Of a stretch of DNA of 64,000 bases, positions 25,238-33,523 are shown piece after piece (position 1 is the stretch's first letter; every line of letters begins with the position of its first letter). The notes beneath the pieces were generated by a model. The model saw nothing but the letters and a program-made list of their open reading frames with translations. It was not told where the DNA came from and did not search any database. Made by a program: the position numbers and the translations under genes. This DNA comes from Pseudomonas rustica (GTDB lineage Bacteria; Pseudomonadota; Gammaproteobacteria; Pseudomonadales; Pseudomonadaceae): assembly GCF_018336155.1 (NCBI RefSeq), contig NZ_JAGYHF010000012.1, positions 170,652-234,651 on the forward strand. The letters are read 5' to 3'.

Positions 25238-26320
25238 TCATTCTCCTTGTACGTTGGGTTCGATCTGCTGAGTAGTCGAATCCGGCGGCTGCCATTCGAC
25301 ACGGTTCACGCCCAAGCCGACCGACGGTTCCTCCCGCGCACCCAGATTGCGTTCGACCTGACCGGCCATGTGCAGCGTGCCGGCCATGACGCCGGTCGTC
25401 GGGTTCTGCACCAGTTTCAGCCAGGCCTTATCAAAGGTGCTGCCGAGACTGTTGCGGATCAACGCTTCGCTGTCTGGGCGATCGTTGGCCTGAATGATCG
25501 CGCGGATCCCCGCGACACCCACCGAAATCAGTCCACCGGCCAACTTCCCAGCGGCGGCTGCCACGGCACTGGCAGCCCCGCGCGGGGCCATCTCCGCTTC
25601 CATGCGCTGGCTCGCGCGTTTGGCCACCGGCGCCATGCCGGCGTCCGTCGAGGCAATCCCCTTGGCGCCGCCGTCGGTATGGATCTTGTCGATGAGCGCG
25701 GCATACGCCGGCAGCGTGTTCAGCGGTTCGCTGCTGATGACTTGATACAACGAAGCATCGCGCGCTGGCGGAGGGCCGAGCGCGATCGCCGGAATCTTCT
25801 GCAACCGCCCATTGAGCTGAGCAACCGGCACCCCATGACGCTGGGCGATGAGCGGCATCTGCTGGGCCATCAACTGCGCATAGAACGCCGTGGCCTGACC
25901 GAGAATCGCGTCCGGGTCGACCTCCACCGCCACCGGCGCCAGTACTTTTTTCTGATACTGCTCAAGCAGATACGCCGCCAGACGCTTGGCGGAAGCGTCC
26001 TGTTCGCCACCGGCACTGACGGTGTACCAACTGACCTTCATCGATAGCCATTCCTGCGTCCAGTAGCTGCTGAACCACGGGATGAAATTTTCTTCAGTTT
26101 GCTCATAGACGCGAATGCGCCAATGTTCCATCGAACCGCGGGCAAACAGCTTGACCTGCTCGGTGGCCTGCTGGGAGGCGCTGACGATCTCGCGGTCGAT
26201 CTGCTGCCAGGTTGCAGGCGAGACGAACACGGCTTTAGGCGCTGACACCGGGGCACGGGCCGACGTGGCGCAGCCGGCCAGCAGAAACAGTGCGGCGACG
26301 AGCAGCGCACGCAGGTTCAC
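25238..26320 (-). CDS. Exported lipoprotein of unknown function
   Basis: A 360-residue lipoprotein. Lipobox LLAG-C at about residues 13-17 after MNLRALLVAALF; the residue after Cys is Ala, which favours outer-membrane sorting. The middle is helical and rich in Ala and Gln. A glycine-rich hydrophobic stretch around 255-285 (AAAAGKLAGGLISVGVAGIR) could insert into or lie along a membrane. I recognise no named domain. It is first in a two-gene unit with the DUF1428 gene, whose start lies 2 bases downstream of its stop. Confidence 0.75.
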   Translation of the reverse strand: MNLRALLVAALFLLAGCATSARAPVSAPKAVFVSPATWQQIDREIVSASQQATEQVKLFARGSMEHWRIRVYEQTEENFIPWFSSYWTQEWLSMKVSWYTVSAGGEQDASAKRLAAYLLEQYQKKVLAPVAVEVDPDAILGQATAFYAQLMAQQMPLIAQRHGVPVAQLNGRLQKIPAIALGPPPARDASLYQVISSEPLNTLPAYAALIDKIHTDGGAKGIASTDAGMAPVAKRASQRMEAEMAPRGAASAVAAAAGKLAGGLISVGVAGIRAIIQANDRPDSEALIRNSLGSTFDKAWLKLVQNPTTGVMAGTLHMAGQVERNLGAREEPSVGLGVNRVEWQPPDSTTQQIEPNVQGE

Positions 26321-26415
26321 GGTGGTGGAGTCCTTTGAACAGGAAGAGGCAGATTTGAGTATAGGTGCGGGGATGGGCCGTTGGCCCGCTCACCTGAAAA
26401 CACCACTGATCCATT

Positions 26416-26545
26416 GTGGGAGCGGGCTTGCTCGCGAAGGCGGTGTATCAGCTACCTATCAATCGACTGACCGGACGCCTTCGCGAGCAAGCTCGCTCCC
26501 ACATTTGGAATGCAATCCCCTGTGGGAGCGAGCCTGCTCGCGAAG
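26416..26545. repeat. REP pair plus a third single REP
   Basis: A pair (GTGGGAGCGGGCTTGCTCGCGAAGG with its inverse, ending at 26502) followed by a lone REP GTGGGAGCGAGCCTGCTCGCGAAG at 26522-26545. Confidence 0.92.
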
Positions 26546-26676
26546 AAACCATCAGCAGCAACAAAAAACCGCAACCATCACTGCCATCGATATCCACCAT
26601 CGCCACGATTGCCTTCCGCCCACCGCCCATCAAAGGCACGATTGCCACATCCGAGACGCAACGAGGAGTTCACATC

Positions 26677-26949
26677 ATGATTCACACCATCACACTCTCC
26701 GTGAGTTTCCCGGTGTTCGGCAGCAACTACTACGACCAGAACTACGTGTCGCACAAGACGCAGGCGCTGGTGTTCAACGAAGCTTTCGAAGATCTGCTGA
26801 TGCCCGCCGCGATCAATCATTTCAGCAATGAAGTGGTCGGCATCAATGATCAGTTCCGCTTTCTGAGCGACATTCTCGCCACCCATTTGCTGGACATCGA
26901 GGCCTCCGTGCCTACGCGATCCCGCGTCCAGGCGAGCGCTCACTTTTAA
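26677..26949 (+). CDS. Small protein of unknown function (90 residues)
   Basis: A 90-residue soluble protein starting MIHTITLSVSFPVFGSNYYD. GAGGAG lies 8 bases upstream of the ATG. The Tyr/Asn-rich N terminus and LLMPAAINHFSNEVVGINDQ do not match a family I know. A strong terminator directly follows, supporting a real transcript end. Confidence 0.65.
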   Translation: MIHTITLSVSFPVFGSNYYDQNYVSHKTQALVFNEAFEDLLMPAAINHFSNEVVGINDQFRFLSDILATHLLDIEASVPTRSRVQASAHF

Positions 26950-26953
26950 CAAC

Positions 26954-26978
26954 AAGGGCGTCCCATGGGACGCCCTTT
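26954..26978. terminator. Intrinsic terminator, probably bidirectional
   Basis: AAGGGCGTCCC-ATG-GGACGCCCTT followed by TT. It separates the small protein gene from the broken lipoprotein gene on the other strand. Confidence 0.88.
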
Positions 26979-26986
26979 TCATTCAA

Positions 26987-27190
26987 TCAATCATCATCGC
27001 GATCACGGTAGTAGCGACGGCCGTCGCGGCGATCATCGCGATCGTCCCAGCGCCGGTCGTGGTCGTAATCACGGCCATGATCGCGGTCGTAGTGCTAGCC
27101 ATGGCGATGGTCATCATCAAAATCCGCCACACAACCACCGAGCAAAACGGCGGCGGTCACGGTCAGCAATATCGTTGTAGCGCGCTTCAT
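26987..27190 (-). pseudogene. Small Asp/Arg/His-rich lipoprotein interrupted by an in-frame TAG
   Basis: Starts MKRATTILLTVTAAVLLGGC, a full lipoprotein signal with lipobox LLGGC (Cys20). After 31 codons comes TAG (27095-27097), and then the same frame continues for 35 codons as a charged tail (HYDRDHGRDYDHDRRWDD and so on) to TGA. The tail composition continues seamlessly across the stop, so a recent point mutation, for example from TGG or CAG, is the simplest explanation. What remains upstream would be an 11-residue lipopeptide. A sequencing error is possible. Confidence 0.72.
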
Positions 27191-27350
27191 TCAACACTTC
27201 CCTAAAACCAAGGTCTTGACGACGGAATCGGCCACGCTGCCCTTGCCTTCAGGACACGGTGCGCGCAGCCGCAGATACGACCGGACAAAACCGTGTTGAT
27301 TCAGTGGCCACTATCGACCGTTAGTCGGCCTGTCGGATCGGCGTAGCGCC
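27191..27350. other. Intergenic, nothing recognised
   Basis: Upstream of the broken lipoprotein gene. I see no ORF with coding character, no RNA gene and no strong terminator. Confidence 0.5.
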
Positions 27351-27427
27351 GTTCGCGAGCAAGCTTTGCTCCTACAAAGCGCATCGCATCGCCGCTTTCC
27401 TTGTAGGAGCCGAGCTTGCTCGCGAAG
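27351..27427. repeat. REP pair in outward orientation
   Basis: TTCGCGAGCAAGCTTTGCTCCTAC first, then GTAGGAGCCGAGCTTGCTCGCGAAG. The arms are in the opposite order to most pairs here. The 200 bases between it and the next gene hold only the presumed promoter. Confidence 0.9.
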
Positions 27428-27625
27428 AGGCCAGCCCCGTCACCGCAAAATCCCAACCCGCCAAAAGATTACCGAACACCACACATAACAGTCTGGCGTA
27501 AATCCAACAAAACCTTTCCCTGCCCCCCGCGGTCACTCCTTAACGAGACCGGCGATCACGCTGGCTGCCCGTTTGGGCCATTCGCAACCCCGCTGCCCTG
27601 ATTGAGAGAGACAAGGAATCGAACC

Positions 27626-28249
27626 ATGACGATTTCCCGACGCAGATTTTTAATCCTCGGCGCCGTGACCGCGACAGCCTTCGCGATGCCCCCGTTTATC
27701 AGCCTCAAGGCCTATGCGGCCAACCTGGAGCAACCCGCCATGAGCAAAGTGACGATTCAAGTCAACGGCAAACCCCAGGCGCTGGAGGTCGACAACCGCA
27801 CCACTCTGCTCGACGCCCTGCGCGAACACCTGCACCTGACCGGCAGCAAAAAAGGCTGCGACCACGGCCAGTGCGGCGCCTGCACGGTGATTGCCGATGG
27901 TCGGCGGATCAACTCCTGCCTGACCCTGGCGGTGATGCACGAAGGCAGTGAAATCACCACCATCGAAGGCCTTGGCATGCCCGACCAGTTGCACCCGATG
28001 CAAGCCGCGTTCATCAAGCACGACGGGTATCAGTGCGGCTATTGCACGCCCGGGCAAATCTGCTCGGCAGTGTCAGTTATCAAAGAAATCCGCGATGGCA
28101 TTCCCAGCCATGTCAGCCCCAGCCTGACGGATTCCCCGCAACTGATCGCCAGTGAATTTCAGGAGCGCATGAGCGGCAATATCTGCCGCTGCGGTGCTTA
28201 CTCAAACATCATCGAAGCCATGACTGAAGTCGCGGAGGTGCCGGCATGA
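27626..28249 (+). CDS. paoA: Aldehyde oxidoreductase, 2Fe-2S subunit, Tat-exported
   Basis: A 207-residue iron-sulphur subunit of a xanthine-oxidase-family enzyme. The Tat signal SRRRFLILGAVTATAF begins at residue 4. Ferredoxin-type cluster: Cys78, 83, 86 and 98 (KKGCDHGQCGACTV). The alpha-helical cluster domain uses Cys137, 140, 187 and 189 (QCGYCTPGQ, NICRCGAY). AAGGAATCGAACC supports the start; an in-frame upstream ATG would bury the signal. It opens the three-gene operon whose members overlap by 4 bases. In E. coli PaoABC oxidises aromatic aldehydes in the periplasm. Confidence 0.92.
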   Translation: MTISRRRFLILGAVTATAFAMPPFISLKAYAANLEQPAMSKVTIQVNGKPQALEVDNRTTLLDALREHLHLTGSKKGCDHGQCGACTVIADGRRINSCLTLAVMHEGSEITTIEGLGMPDQLHPMQAAFIKHDGYQCGYCTPGQICSAVSVIKEIRDGIPSHVSPSLTDSPQLIASEFQERMSGNICRCGAYSNIIEAMTEVAEVPA

Positions 28250-29199
28250 GACCGTTCAATTACAGCCGCGCCGACTCCCCCGCTGCCGCTGCGCAAGCGG
28301 CGCAGATTGAAGGCGCCAAGTTCATTGCCGGCGGCACCAATCTGCTGGACTTGATGAAGCTCGACATCGAAACACCGCTGCACCTGATCGACGTCAATCA
28401 CTTGGGCCTGGATCAGATCGAAGCCACTCCCGAGGGTGGTTTGCGCATCGGCGCGCTGGTGCGCAACACCGATCTGGCTGCCGATAGCCGCGTGCGCAAG
28501 GATTACGCTTTGCTCTCACGCGCCTTACTCGCCGGCGCGTCCGGCCAGTTGCGCAACATGGCAACCACCGCCGGCAATCTGCTGCAACGCACGCGCTGCC
28601 CGTACTTCTACGACACCAATCAGGCCTGCAATAAACGCCAACCCGGCAGTGGTTGCGCGGCAATTGGCGGCGTCAGTCGGCAACTGGGGATCATCGGCGT
28701 CAGCGACGCTTGCATCGCCACGCACCCGAGTGACATGGCCATCGCCATGCGCGCCCTCGATGCACAGATCGAAACGGTGAAGCCCGACGGCAGCACCCGC
28801 AGCATCGCCATGGCCGATTTTCATCAGTTGCCCGGCAACACGCCGAACATTGAAACCAGCCTCACGCCCGGCGAATTCATCACCGCCGTGACCCTGCCCG
28901 CGCCTGTCGGCGGCACGCACATTTATCACAAGGTGCGCGATCGCTCGTCGTACGCATTTGCGTTGGTCTCGGTCGGCCTGATTCTGCAAAAGGACGGCAG
29001 CGGCCGCATCGCTGTCGGCGGGATCGCACCGAAACCGTGGCGCGTCGAAGCCGCCGAAGCGCTGCTGCCCGACGGCGCAAAAGCCGTCAGCGCACGCCTG
29101 CTCGATGGCGCGACGCCGACCCACGATAACCAATTCAAACTGACCCTGGTCGAGCGCACGCTCGGTTCGGTGTTGGCGCAAGCGAGGGAACAAGCATGA
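28246..29199 (+). CDS. paoB: Aldehyde oxidoreductase, FAD-binding subunit
   Basis: A 317-residue FAD subunit. FAD-binding FIAGGTNLLDLMKLDIE near residue 25 and the later GASGQLRNMATTAGNLLQRTRC. A Cys-rich insert, RCPYFYDTNQAC then KRQPGSGCAA (about 121-146), matches the 4Fe-4S-binding insert of PaoB and 4-hydroxybenzoyl-CoA reductase. It passes electrons between the iron-sulphur subunit and an external acceptor. It overlaps both neighbours (ATGA). Confidence 0.92.
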   Translation: MRPFNYSRADSPAAAAQAAQIEGAKFIAGGTNLLDLMKLDIETPLHLIDVNHLGLDQIEATPEGGLRIGALVRNTDLAADSRVRKDYALLSRALLAGASGQLRNMATTAGNLLQRTRCPYFYDTNQACNKRQPGSGCAAIGGVSRQLGIIGVSDACIATHPSDMAIAMRALDAQIETVKPDGSTRSIAMADFHQLPGNTPNIETSLTPGEFITAVTLPAPVGGTHIYHKVRDRSSYAFALVSVGLILQKDGSGRIAVGGIAPKPWRVEAAEALLPDGAKAVSARLLDGATPTHDNQFKLTLVERTLGSVLAQAREQA

Positions 29200-31394
29200 A
29201 ATTCGACACGCCCGCCACCACCAACCCGATCGACCAGTTAAAGGTCATCGGCAAACCCACCGACCGTGTCGAAGGCCCGTTGAAAACCAGCGGTCAGGCG
29301 CCGTACGCCTACGAGCAACACGAGGCAGTGGCCAATCAGGCTTACGGCTTCATGGTCGGCTCAGCCATTGCCAAGGGCCGGATCAACAACATCGACCTTG
29401 AAGACGCGAAAGCCGCGCCGGGCGTGCTGGCGATCGTCACTGCCGCCAACGCGGGCAAACTCGGCAAGGGCAAATACAACGCCGCGCACCTGCTCGCCGG
29501 GCCGGAGATTCAGCACTATCACCAGGCTGTCGCCTTGGTCGTTGCCGAGACTTTCGAACAGGCGCGCGCCGCCGCGCAAATGGTCAAGGTTGATTATGTA
29601 GCGGCCACTGGTGAGTTCGATCTGGCCAGCGTGCGCGACAAAGGCGTCGAGCCGAAAGAAGAGCTGCCCGACGTCAGCCACGGTGATTTCGCCAAGGCGT
29701 TCGAAGCCGCGCCGGTGCAGTTCGATCAGACCTACACGACGCCGGATCAGTCACACGCGATGATGGAGCCGCACGCCACATTGGCCGCGTGGAAAGGCGA
29801 TGAGCTGACGCTGTGGACGTCCAATCAGATGATCGCCTGGAGCGTCGACGATATCGCCACCACCCTCGGTTTGCCGAAGGAAAAAGTCCGCCTGATTTCG
29901 CCGTACATTGGCGGCGGATTCGGCGGCAAACTGTTCATCCGCGCCGACTCCATCCTCGCTGCACTCGGCGCACGAATGGCCGGCAGACCGGTGAAAGTCG
30001 CCCTCGCCCGCCCGCAAATGGCCAACAACACCACCCACCGCCCCGCCACCATTCAGCGCATTCGCATGGGTGCGACGGCGGACGGCAAACTCACGGCAAT
30101 CGCCCACGAAGGCTGGTCGGGCAACCTGGAGGACGGCAAAGTCGAGGTCGCGGCGCAGCCGAGTCAATTACTCTACGCCGCTGAAAATCGTCTGGTCACG
30201 ATGCGCCTCGCGCCGCTTGATCTACCCGAAGGCAATTCCATGCGCGCCCCCGGCGAAACGCCCGGACTGATGGTGCTGGAAATCGCCATGGACGAAATGG
30301 CCGAGCAGCTGAAACTTGATCCGATCCAGTTCCGCATCCTCAACGACACTCAGGTCGATCCGGTGAAAACCGAGCGGCCGTTTTCCCAGCGCCGCTTGAT
30401 CGAATGCCTGCAAACCGGCGCCGACAAGTTCGGCTGGAGCCAACGCAATGCTCAGCCGGGCACCCGCCGCGAAGGTCGCTGGCTGATCGGCATGGGCGTG
30501 GCGGCGGCGATCCGTAACAACCTGCTGGTCAAATCGGGCGCGCGGGTGAAGCTGGAACGCGACGGCAAAGTCACCGTGGAAACCGACATGACCGACATCG
30601 GTACCGGCAGCTATACGATCATCGCGCAGACGGCCGCCGAGATGATGGGCGTGGGTTTGAAGGACGTGACGGTGCACCTGGGCGATTCGAGCTTCCCGGT
30701 TTCGTCGGGTTCTGGCGGCCAATTCGGCGCCAACTGCTCGACCGCCGGGGTGTATGCCGCGTGCATGAAACTGCGTGAAGCGGTGGCGGGCAAGCTCGGG
30801 TTGGCGGCGGATCAGGCTGAGTTTGTCGACGGTGAAGTACGCGTCGGCGACAAGCGTGTGCCGCTGCGTAATGCTGCGCAAAACGGCGTGTTGGTGGCCG
30901 AGGACAGCATCGAATTTGCCGACCTTGCCAAGCAATATCAACAGTCGACGTTTGGTGCGCATTTCGTTGAGGTGGCTGTGGACGCGGCGACTGGCGAAAT
31001 CCGCGTGCGGCGCATGCTCGCGGTGTGTGCGGCGGGACGGATTCTTAACCCGAAAGCGGCGCGCAGTCAGGTGATCGGCGCGATGACCATGGGCGTCGGT
31101 GCGGCGTTGATGGAAGAACTGTCGATCGACAAGAAGCTCGGTTTTTTTGTTAACCATGATCTGGCGGGATATGAAGTGCCGGTGCATGCCGACATTCCCC
31201 ATCAGGAGGTGATTTTTCTTGATGAAACTGATCCGATTTCTTCGCCGATGAAGGCCAAGGGTGTGGGTGAGTTGGGGATTTGCGGGGTGAGTGCGGCGGT
31301 GGCGAATGCGATCTATAACGCCACGGGCGCGCGGGTGCGGGAGTATCCGATTACGCTGGATAAAATCCTCTCCTCACTCCCCGAGATGATCTAA
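29196..31394 (+). CDS. paoC: Aldehyde oxidoreductase, molybdenum-binding subunit
   Basis: A 732-residue catalytic subunit holding the molybdopterin cofactor. N-terminal VIGKPTDRVEGPLKTSG, GGGFGGKLF around residue 240 at the cofactor, RAPGETPG, and the C-terminal KAKGVGELGICG, whose Glu is the general base. It lacks its own signal peptide, as expected if it travels with PaoA through the Tat pore. The insertion chaperone PaoD is not in the window. The cofactor is probably the cytosine dinucleotide form, as in E. coli. Confidence 0.92.
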   Translation: MKFDTPATTNPIDQLKVIGKPTDRVEGPLKTSGQAPYAYEQHEAVANQAYGFMVGSAIAKGRINNIDLEDAKAAPGVLAIVTAANAGKLGKGKYNAAHLLAGPEIQHYHQAVALVVAETFEQARAAAQMVKVDYVAATGEFDLASVRDKGVEPKEELPDVSHGDFAKAFEAAPVQFDQTYTTPDQSHAMMEPHATLAAWKGDELTLWTSNQMIAWSVDDIATTLGLPKEKVRLISPYIGGGFGGKLFIRADSILAALGARMAGRPVKVALARPQMANNTTHRPATIQRIRMGATADGKLTAIAHEGWSGNLEDGKVEVAAQPSQLLYAAENRLVTMRLAPLDLPEGNSMRAPGETPGLMVLEIAMDEMAEQLKLDPIQFRILNDTQVDPVKTERPFSQRRLIECLQTGADKFGWSQRNAQPGTRREGRWLIGMGVAAAIRNNLLVKSGARVKLERDGKVTVETDMTDIGTGSYTIIAQTAAEMMGVGLKDVTVHLGDSSFPVSSGSGGQFGANCSTAGVYAACMKLREAVAGKLGLAADQAEFVDGEVRVGDKRVPLRNAAQNGVLVAEDSIEFADLAKQYQQSTFGAHFVEVAVDAATGEIRVRRMLAVCAAGRILNPKAARSQVIGAMTMGVGAALMEELSIDKKLGFFVNHDLAGYEVPVHADIPHQEVIFLDETDPISSPMKAKGVGELGICGVSAAVANAIYNATGARVREYPITLDKILSSLPEMI

Positions 31395-31405
31395 ACAAAA
31401 TCCCT

Positions 31406-31488
31406 GTAGGAGCTGCCGAAGGCTGCGATCTTTTGACTTTGATTTTTAAAAGCAAGATCAAGAGATCGCAGCCTGCGGCAGCTCCTAC
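31406..31488. repeat. Hairpin repeat, GTAGGAGCTGCCGAAGGCTG family
   Basis: Full inverted repeat between the convergent paoC and cupin genes. Right arm reads GCAGCCTGCGGCAGCTCCTAC with one changed base. Confidence 0.94.
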
Positions 31489-31506
31489 ATGGATCACGGG
31501 GTAGTC

Positions 31507-31983
31507 TCAGTCGATCTGCGGGTATTGCTCGGCGCTCACCTGCTCCATCCACTCCACCACCTTGCCATCAAGCACTTCAGCAATCGCGATATGCGTCATC
31601 GCCGTGGTTGGCGCCGCCCCGTGCCAATGTTTGGCACCCGGCGCAATCCATACAGTATCCCCCGGGCGAATCTCGCGTACCGGTTGTCCCCATTCCTGCA
31701 CGAAACCCACCCCAGCGGTGACGATCAATGTCTGCCCCAGTGGATGGGTGTGCCACGCCGTGCGCGCGCCCGGCTCGAATGTCACCGTTGCGCCACTGAC
31801 CCGCGCTTCATCAGACCCCTTGAACGGTGCATCAACGCGCACAGTGCCGGTGAACCAATCCGCCGGGCCACGGGCCGAAGGTTGCGAGCCGTTGGGCGTA
31901 ACGCTCACGCGAGGATTTTCATTGGCCTGCACTTCACCTGCCAACAGGGAGAGGGTCAGAGCAGAAGCAGCAATCGGGTTCAT
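31507..31983 (-). CDS. Secreted cupin, hydroxynitrile-lyase-like
   Basis: A 158-residue single-domain cupin with a Sec signal peptide (cut after VQA, about residue 20). Metal ligands: WHTHPLGQ (two His and a Gln) and KHWHG (fourth ligand). This arrangement is that of the Mn-dependent cupins described as (R)-hydroxynitrile lyases and of related tetrameric quercetinase-like proteins. The gene is divergent from the LysR gene 98 bp away, its probable regulator. The reaction in vivo is not known. Confidence 0.82.
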   Translation of the reverse strand: MNPIAASALTLSLLAGEVQANENPRVSVTPNGSQPSARGPADWFTGTVRVDAPFKGSDEARVSGATVTFEPGARTAWHTHPLGQTLIVTAGVGFVQEWGQPVREIRPGDTVWIAPGAKHWHGAAPTTAMTHIAIAEVLDGKVVEWMEQVSAEQYPQID

Positions 31984-32081
31984 GGCAAGTTCCTCCAGAG
32001 AATCAATGCCATCACTTTACCGACCCGCACTCTTCAGATAATCGACTAGAATTCGAAAAAACTTATGCGGGACACTCATCA

Positions 32082-32975
32082 ATGCTTCGGGAAAACGCCA
32101 CCGACCTGCTCGCCTTTCTCGCCGTGGCCCGCGAACGCAGCTTCACCAAAGCTGCCGCCAAGCTCGGCGTCTCGCAATCGGCGCTGAGCCACACCATTCG
32201 CGCCCTCGAAGCGCGCCTTGGCCTGCGCCTGTTGACGCGCACCACGCGCAGCGTCTCTCCCACCGAGGCTGGCGAGCACCTGCTGCAAACCATCGGCCCG
32301 CGTTTCGAAGAGATCGAAGTGGAACTGGCGGCCCTGAGCAACCTGCGCGAAACCCCGGCGGGCAAAATCCGCATCAACGCCACTGACCATTCGCTGGACT
32401 GGCTGCTGCGCCCGGTACTCAAGGAGTTCCTGCCCAAGTACCCCGACATCGCCGTCGAAGTCAGCTGTGATTATGGTTTCGTCGACATCGCCGGCCAGGG
32501 CTTCGACGCCGGCATTCGGTTGGGCGAAGACGTTGCGCAAGGCATGATCGCCACGCGCATCGGCCCGGACATGCGCATGGCGGTGGTCGGCTCGCCCGCG
32601 TATTTCGCCCGCTGCCCCGCCCCGCAAACCCCACGCGACCTGACCGACCACAGCTGCAACAACTTGCGCCTGCCCACCAACGGCGGGCTCTATAGCTGGG
32701 AGTTCGAGAGGGATGGCGAAAGCCTTAAGGTGCGAGTATCCGGGCAAATTACGTTGAATGGCGTCTACCCGTTGCTTGATGCCGCGCTGGATGGTTTCGG
32801 TTTGAGCTACATCCCGGAGAACATCGTCGCCCCGTATCTGGCCGATGGTCGCTTGCAGCAAGTGCTTGAGGATTGGTGCCCGACATTCGCCGGGTATCAC
32901 CTCTACTACCCGAGCCGGCGTCAGGCGGCACCGGCGTTTGCGTTGTTGCTGGAGGCGTTGCGCTATCGCGGTTGA
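32082..32975 (+). CDS. LysR-family transcriptional regulator
   Basis: A 297-residue regulator. MLRENATDLLAFLAVARERS, helix-turn-helix FTKAAAKLGVSQSALSHTIRALEARLGLRLL, and an effector domain that contains GFDAGIRLGEDVAQGMIATR, typical of the AaeR/DmlR-type group. Divergent from the secreted cupin gene. These regulators commonly control neighbouring oxidoreductases, here perhaps also the Tat aldo/keto reductase further on. Confidence 0.88.
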   Translation: MLRENATDLLAFLAVARERSFTKAAAKLGVSQSALSHTIRALEARLGLRLLTRTTRSVSPTEAGEHLLQTIGPRFEEIEVELAALSNLRETPAGKIRINATDHSLDWLLRPVLKEFLPKYPDIAVEVSCDYGFVDIAGQGFDAGIRLGEDVAQGMIATRIGPDMRMAVVGSPAYFARCPAPQTPRDLTDHSCNNLRLPTNGGLYSWEFERDGESLKVRVSGQITLNGVYPLLDAALDGFGLSYIPENIVAPYLADGRLQQVLEDWCPTFAGYHLYYPSRRQAAPAFALLLEALRYRG

Positions 32976-32984
32976 TTGCGCCGA

Positions 32985-33188
32985 TCACTTCTTAAAACAA
33001 CCGGCGGTTCGCCAGTGAGTTTTAACCAGCGCGACGGCTTGTGCCTCCGAGCCGGCAATCACCGTTACTTCTTGTCCGCGCTCCTGACCCAGACAGATGT
33101 ACTCCGCCGTTTCTGCCCGAGCGTTGAGTGAAATTGCCAACAGACAGACAGCGACACTGCCGGTCAGCGTTTGGCTGGCCATGTTCAT
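32985..33188 (-). CDS. Small exported protein (67 residues), unknown
   Basis: MNMASQTLTGSVAVCLLAIS is a Sec signal peptide cleaved near ARA; the mature peptide is about 43 residues with two Cys, and ends GCFKK. GGAAGACTCTCC lies before the ATG; a second ATG two codons later is also possible. The frame is open further upstream but without coding character. It ends 9 bases from the LysR gene end, convergent. The family is unknown. Confidence 0.65.
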   Translation of the reverse strand: MNMASQTLTGSVAVCLLAISLNARAETAEYICLGQERGQEVTVIAGSEAQAVALVKTHWRTAGCFKK

Positions 33189-33336
33189 GGAGAGTCTTCC
33201 TTGTCGAAACCGTAGACCCCCATGATTGATCGCAGAAAGAATTCCGCCAACTGTCAGATCTGACAGTTGTTCAGATGTTTTTGATGTTGCCGGGATTTGA
33301 ATCAGGCATAACCTCTCTGAGAAAACACAATCTACT

Positions 33337-33424
33337 GTGGGAGCGGGCTTGCTCGCGAAAGCGCTGCGCCAGGCACCCGAAATGTTGGCTGACACGACTC
33401 CTTCGCGAGCAAGCCCGCTCCCAC
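33337..33424. repeat. REP pair at the broken end of a LysR remnant
   Basis: GTGGGAGCGGGCTTGCTCGCGAAAG faces CCTTCGCGAGCAAGCCCGCTCCCAC. The LysR-derived coding remnant begins directly to its right. Confidence 0.94.
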
Positions 33425-33523
33425 AAAAAGATCGCCATCAGTTCCGCACGGGTGCGTAGCCTGATCGACTTTCTGGTGGAGCGTTTCAAGCACATCGACA
33501 AGCTGGATATCGCCACGGACTAA
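33425..33523 (+). pseudogene. 3' remnant of a LysR-family regulator gene
   Basis: The frame reads SSARVRSLIDFLVERFKHID then KLDIATD and stops at TAA. This is the standard C-terminal helix of many LysR proteins (VRxLIDFLVERF). No LysR sequence is found to the left of the REP, so the rest of the gene has been lost. The stop overlaps the stop of the aldo/keto reductase by 3 bases, probably the original gene junction. Confidence 0.72.
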
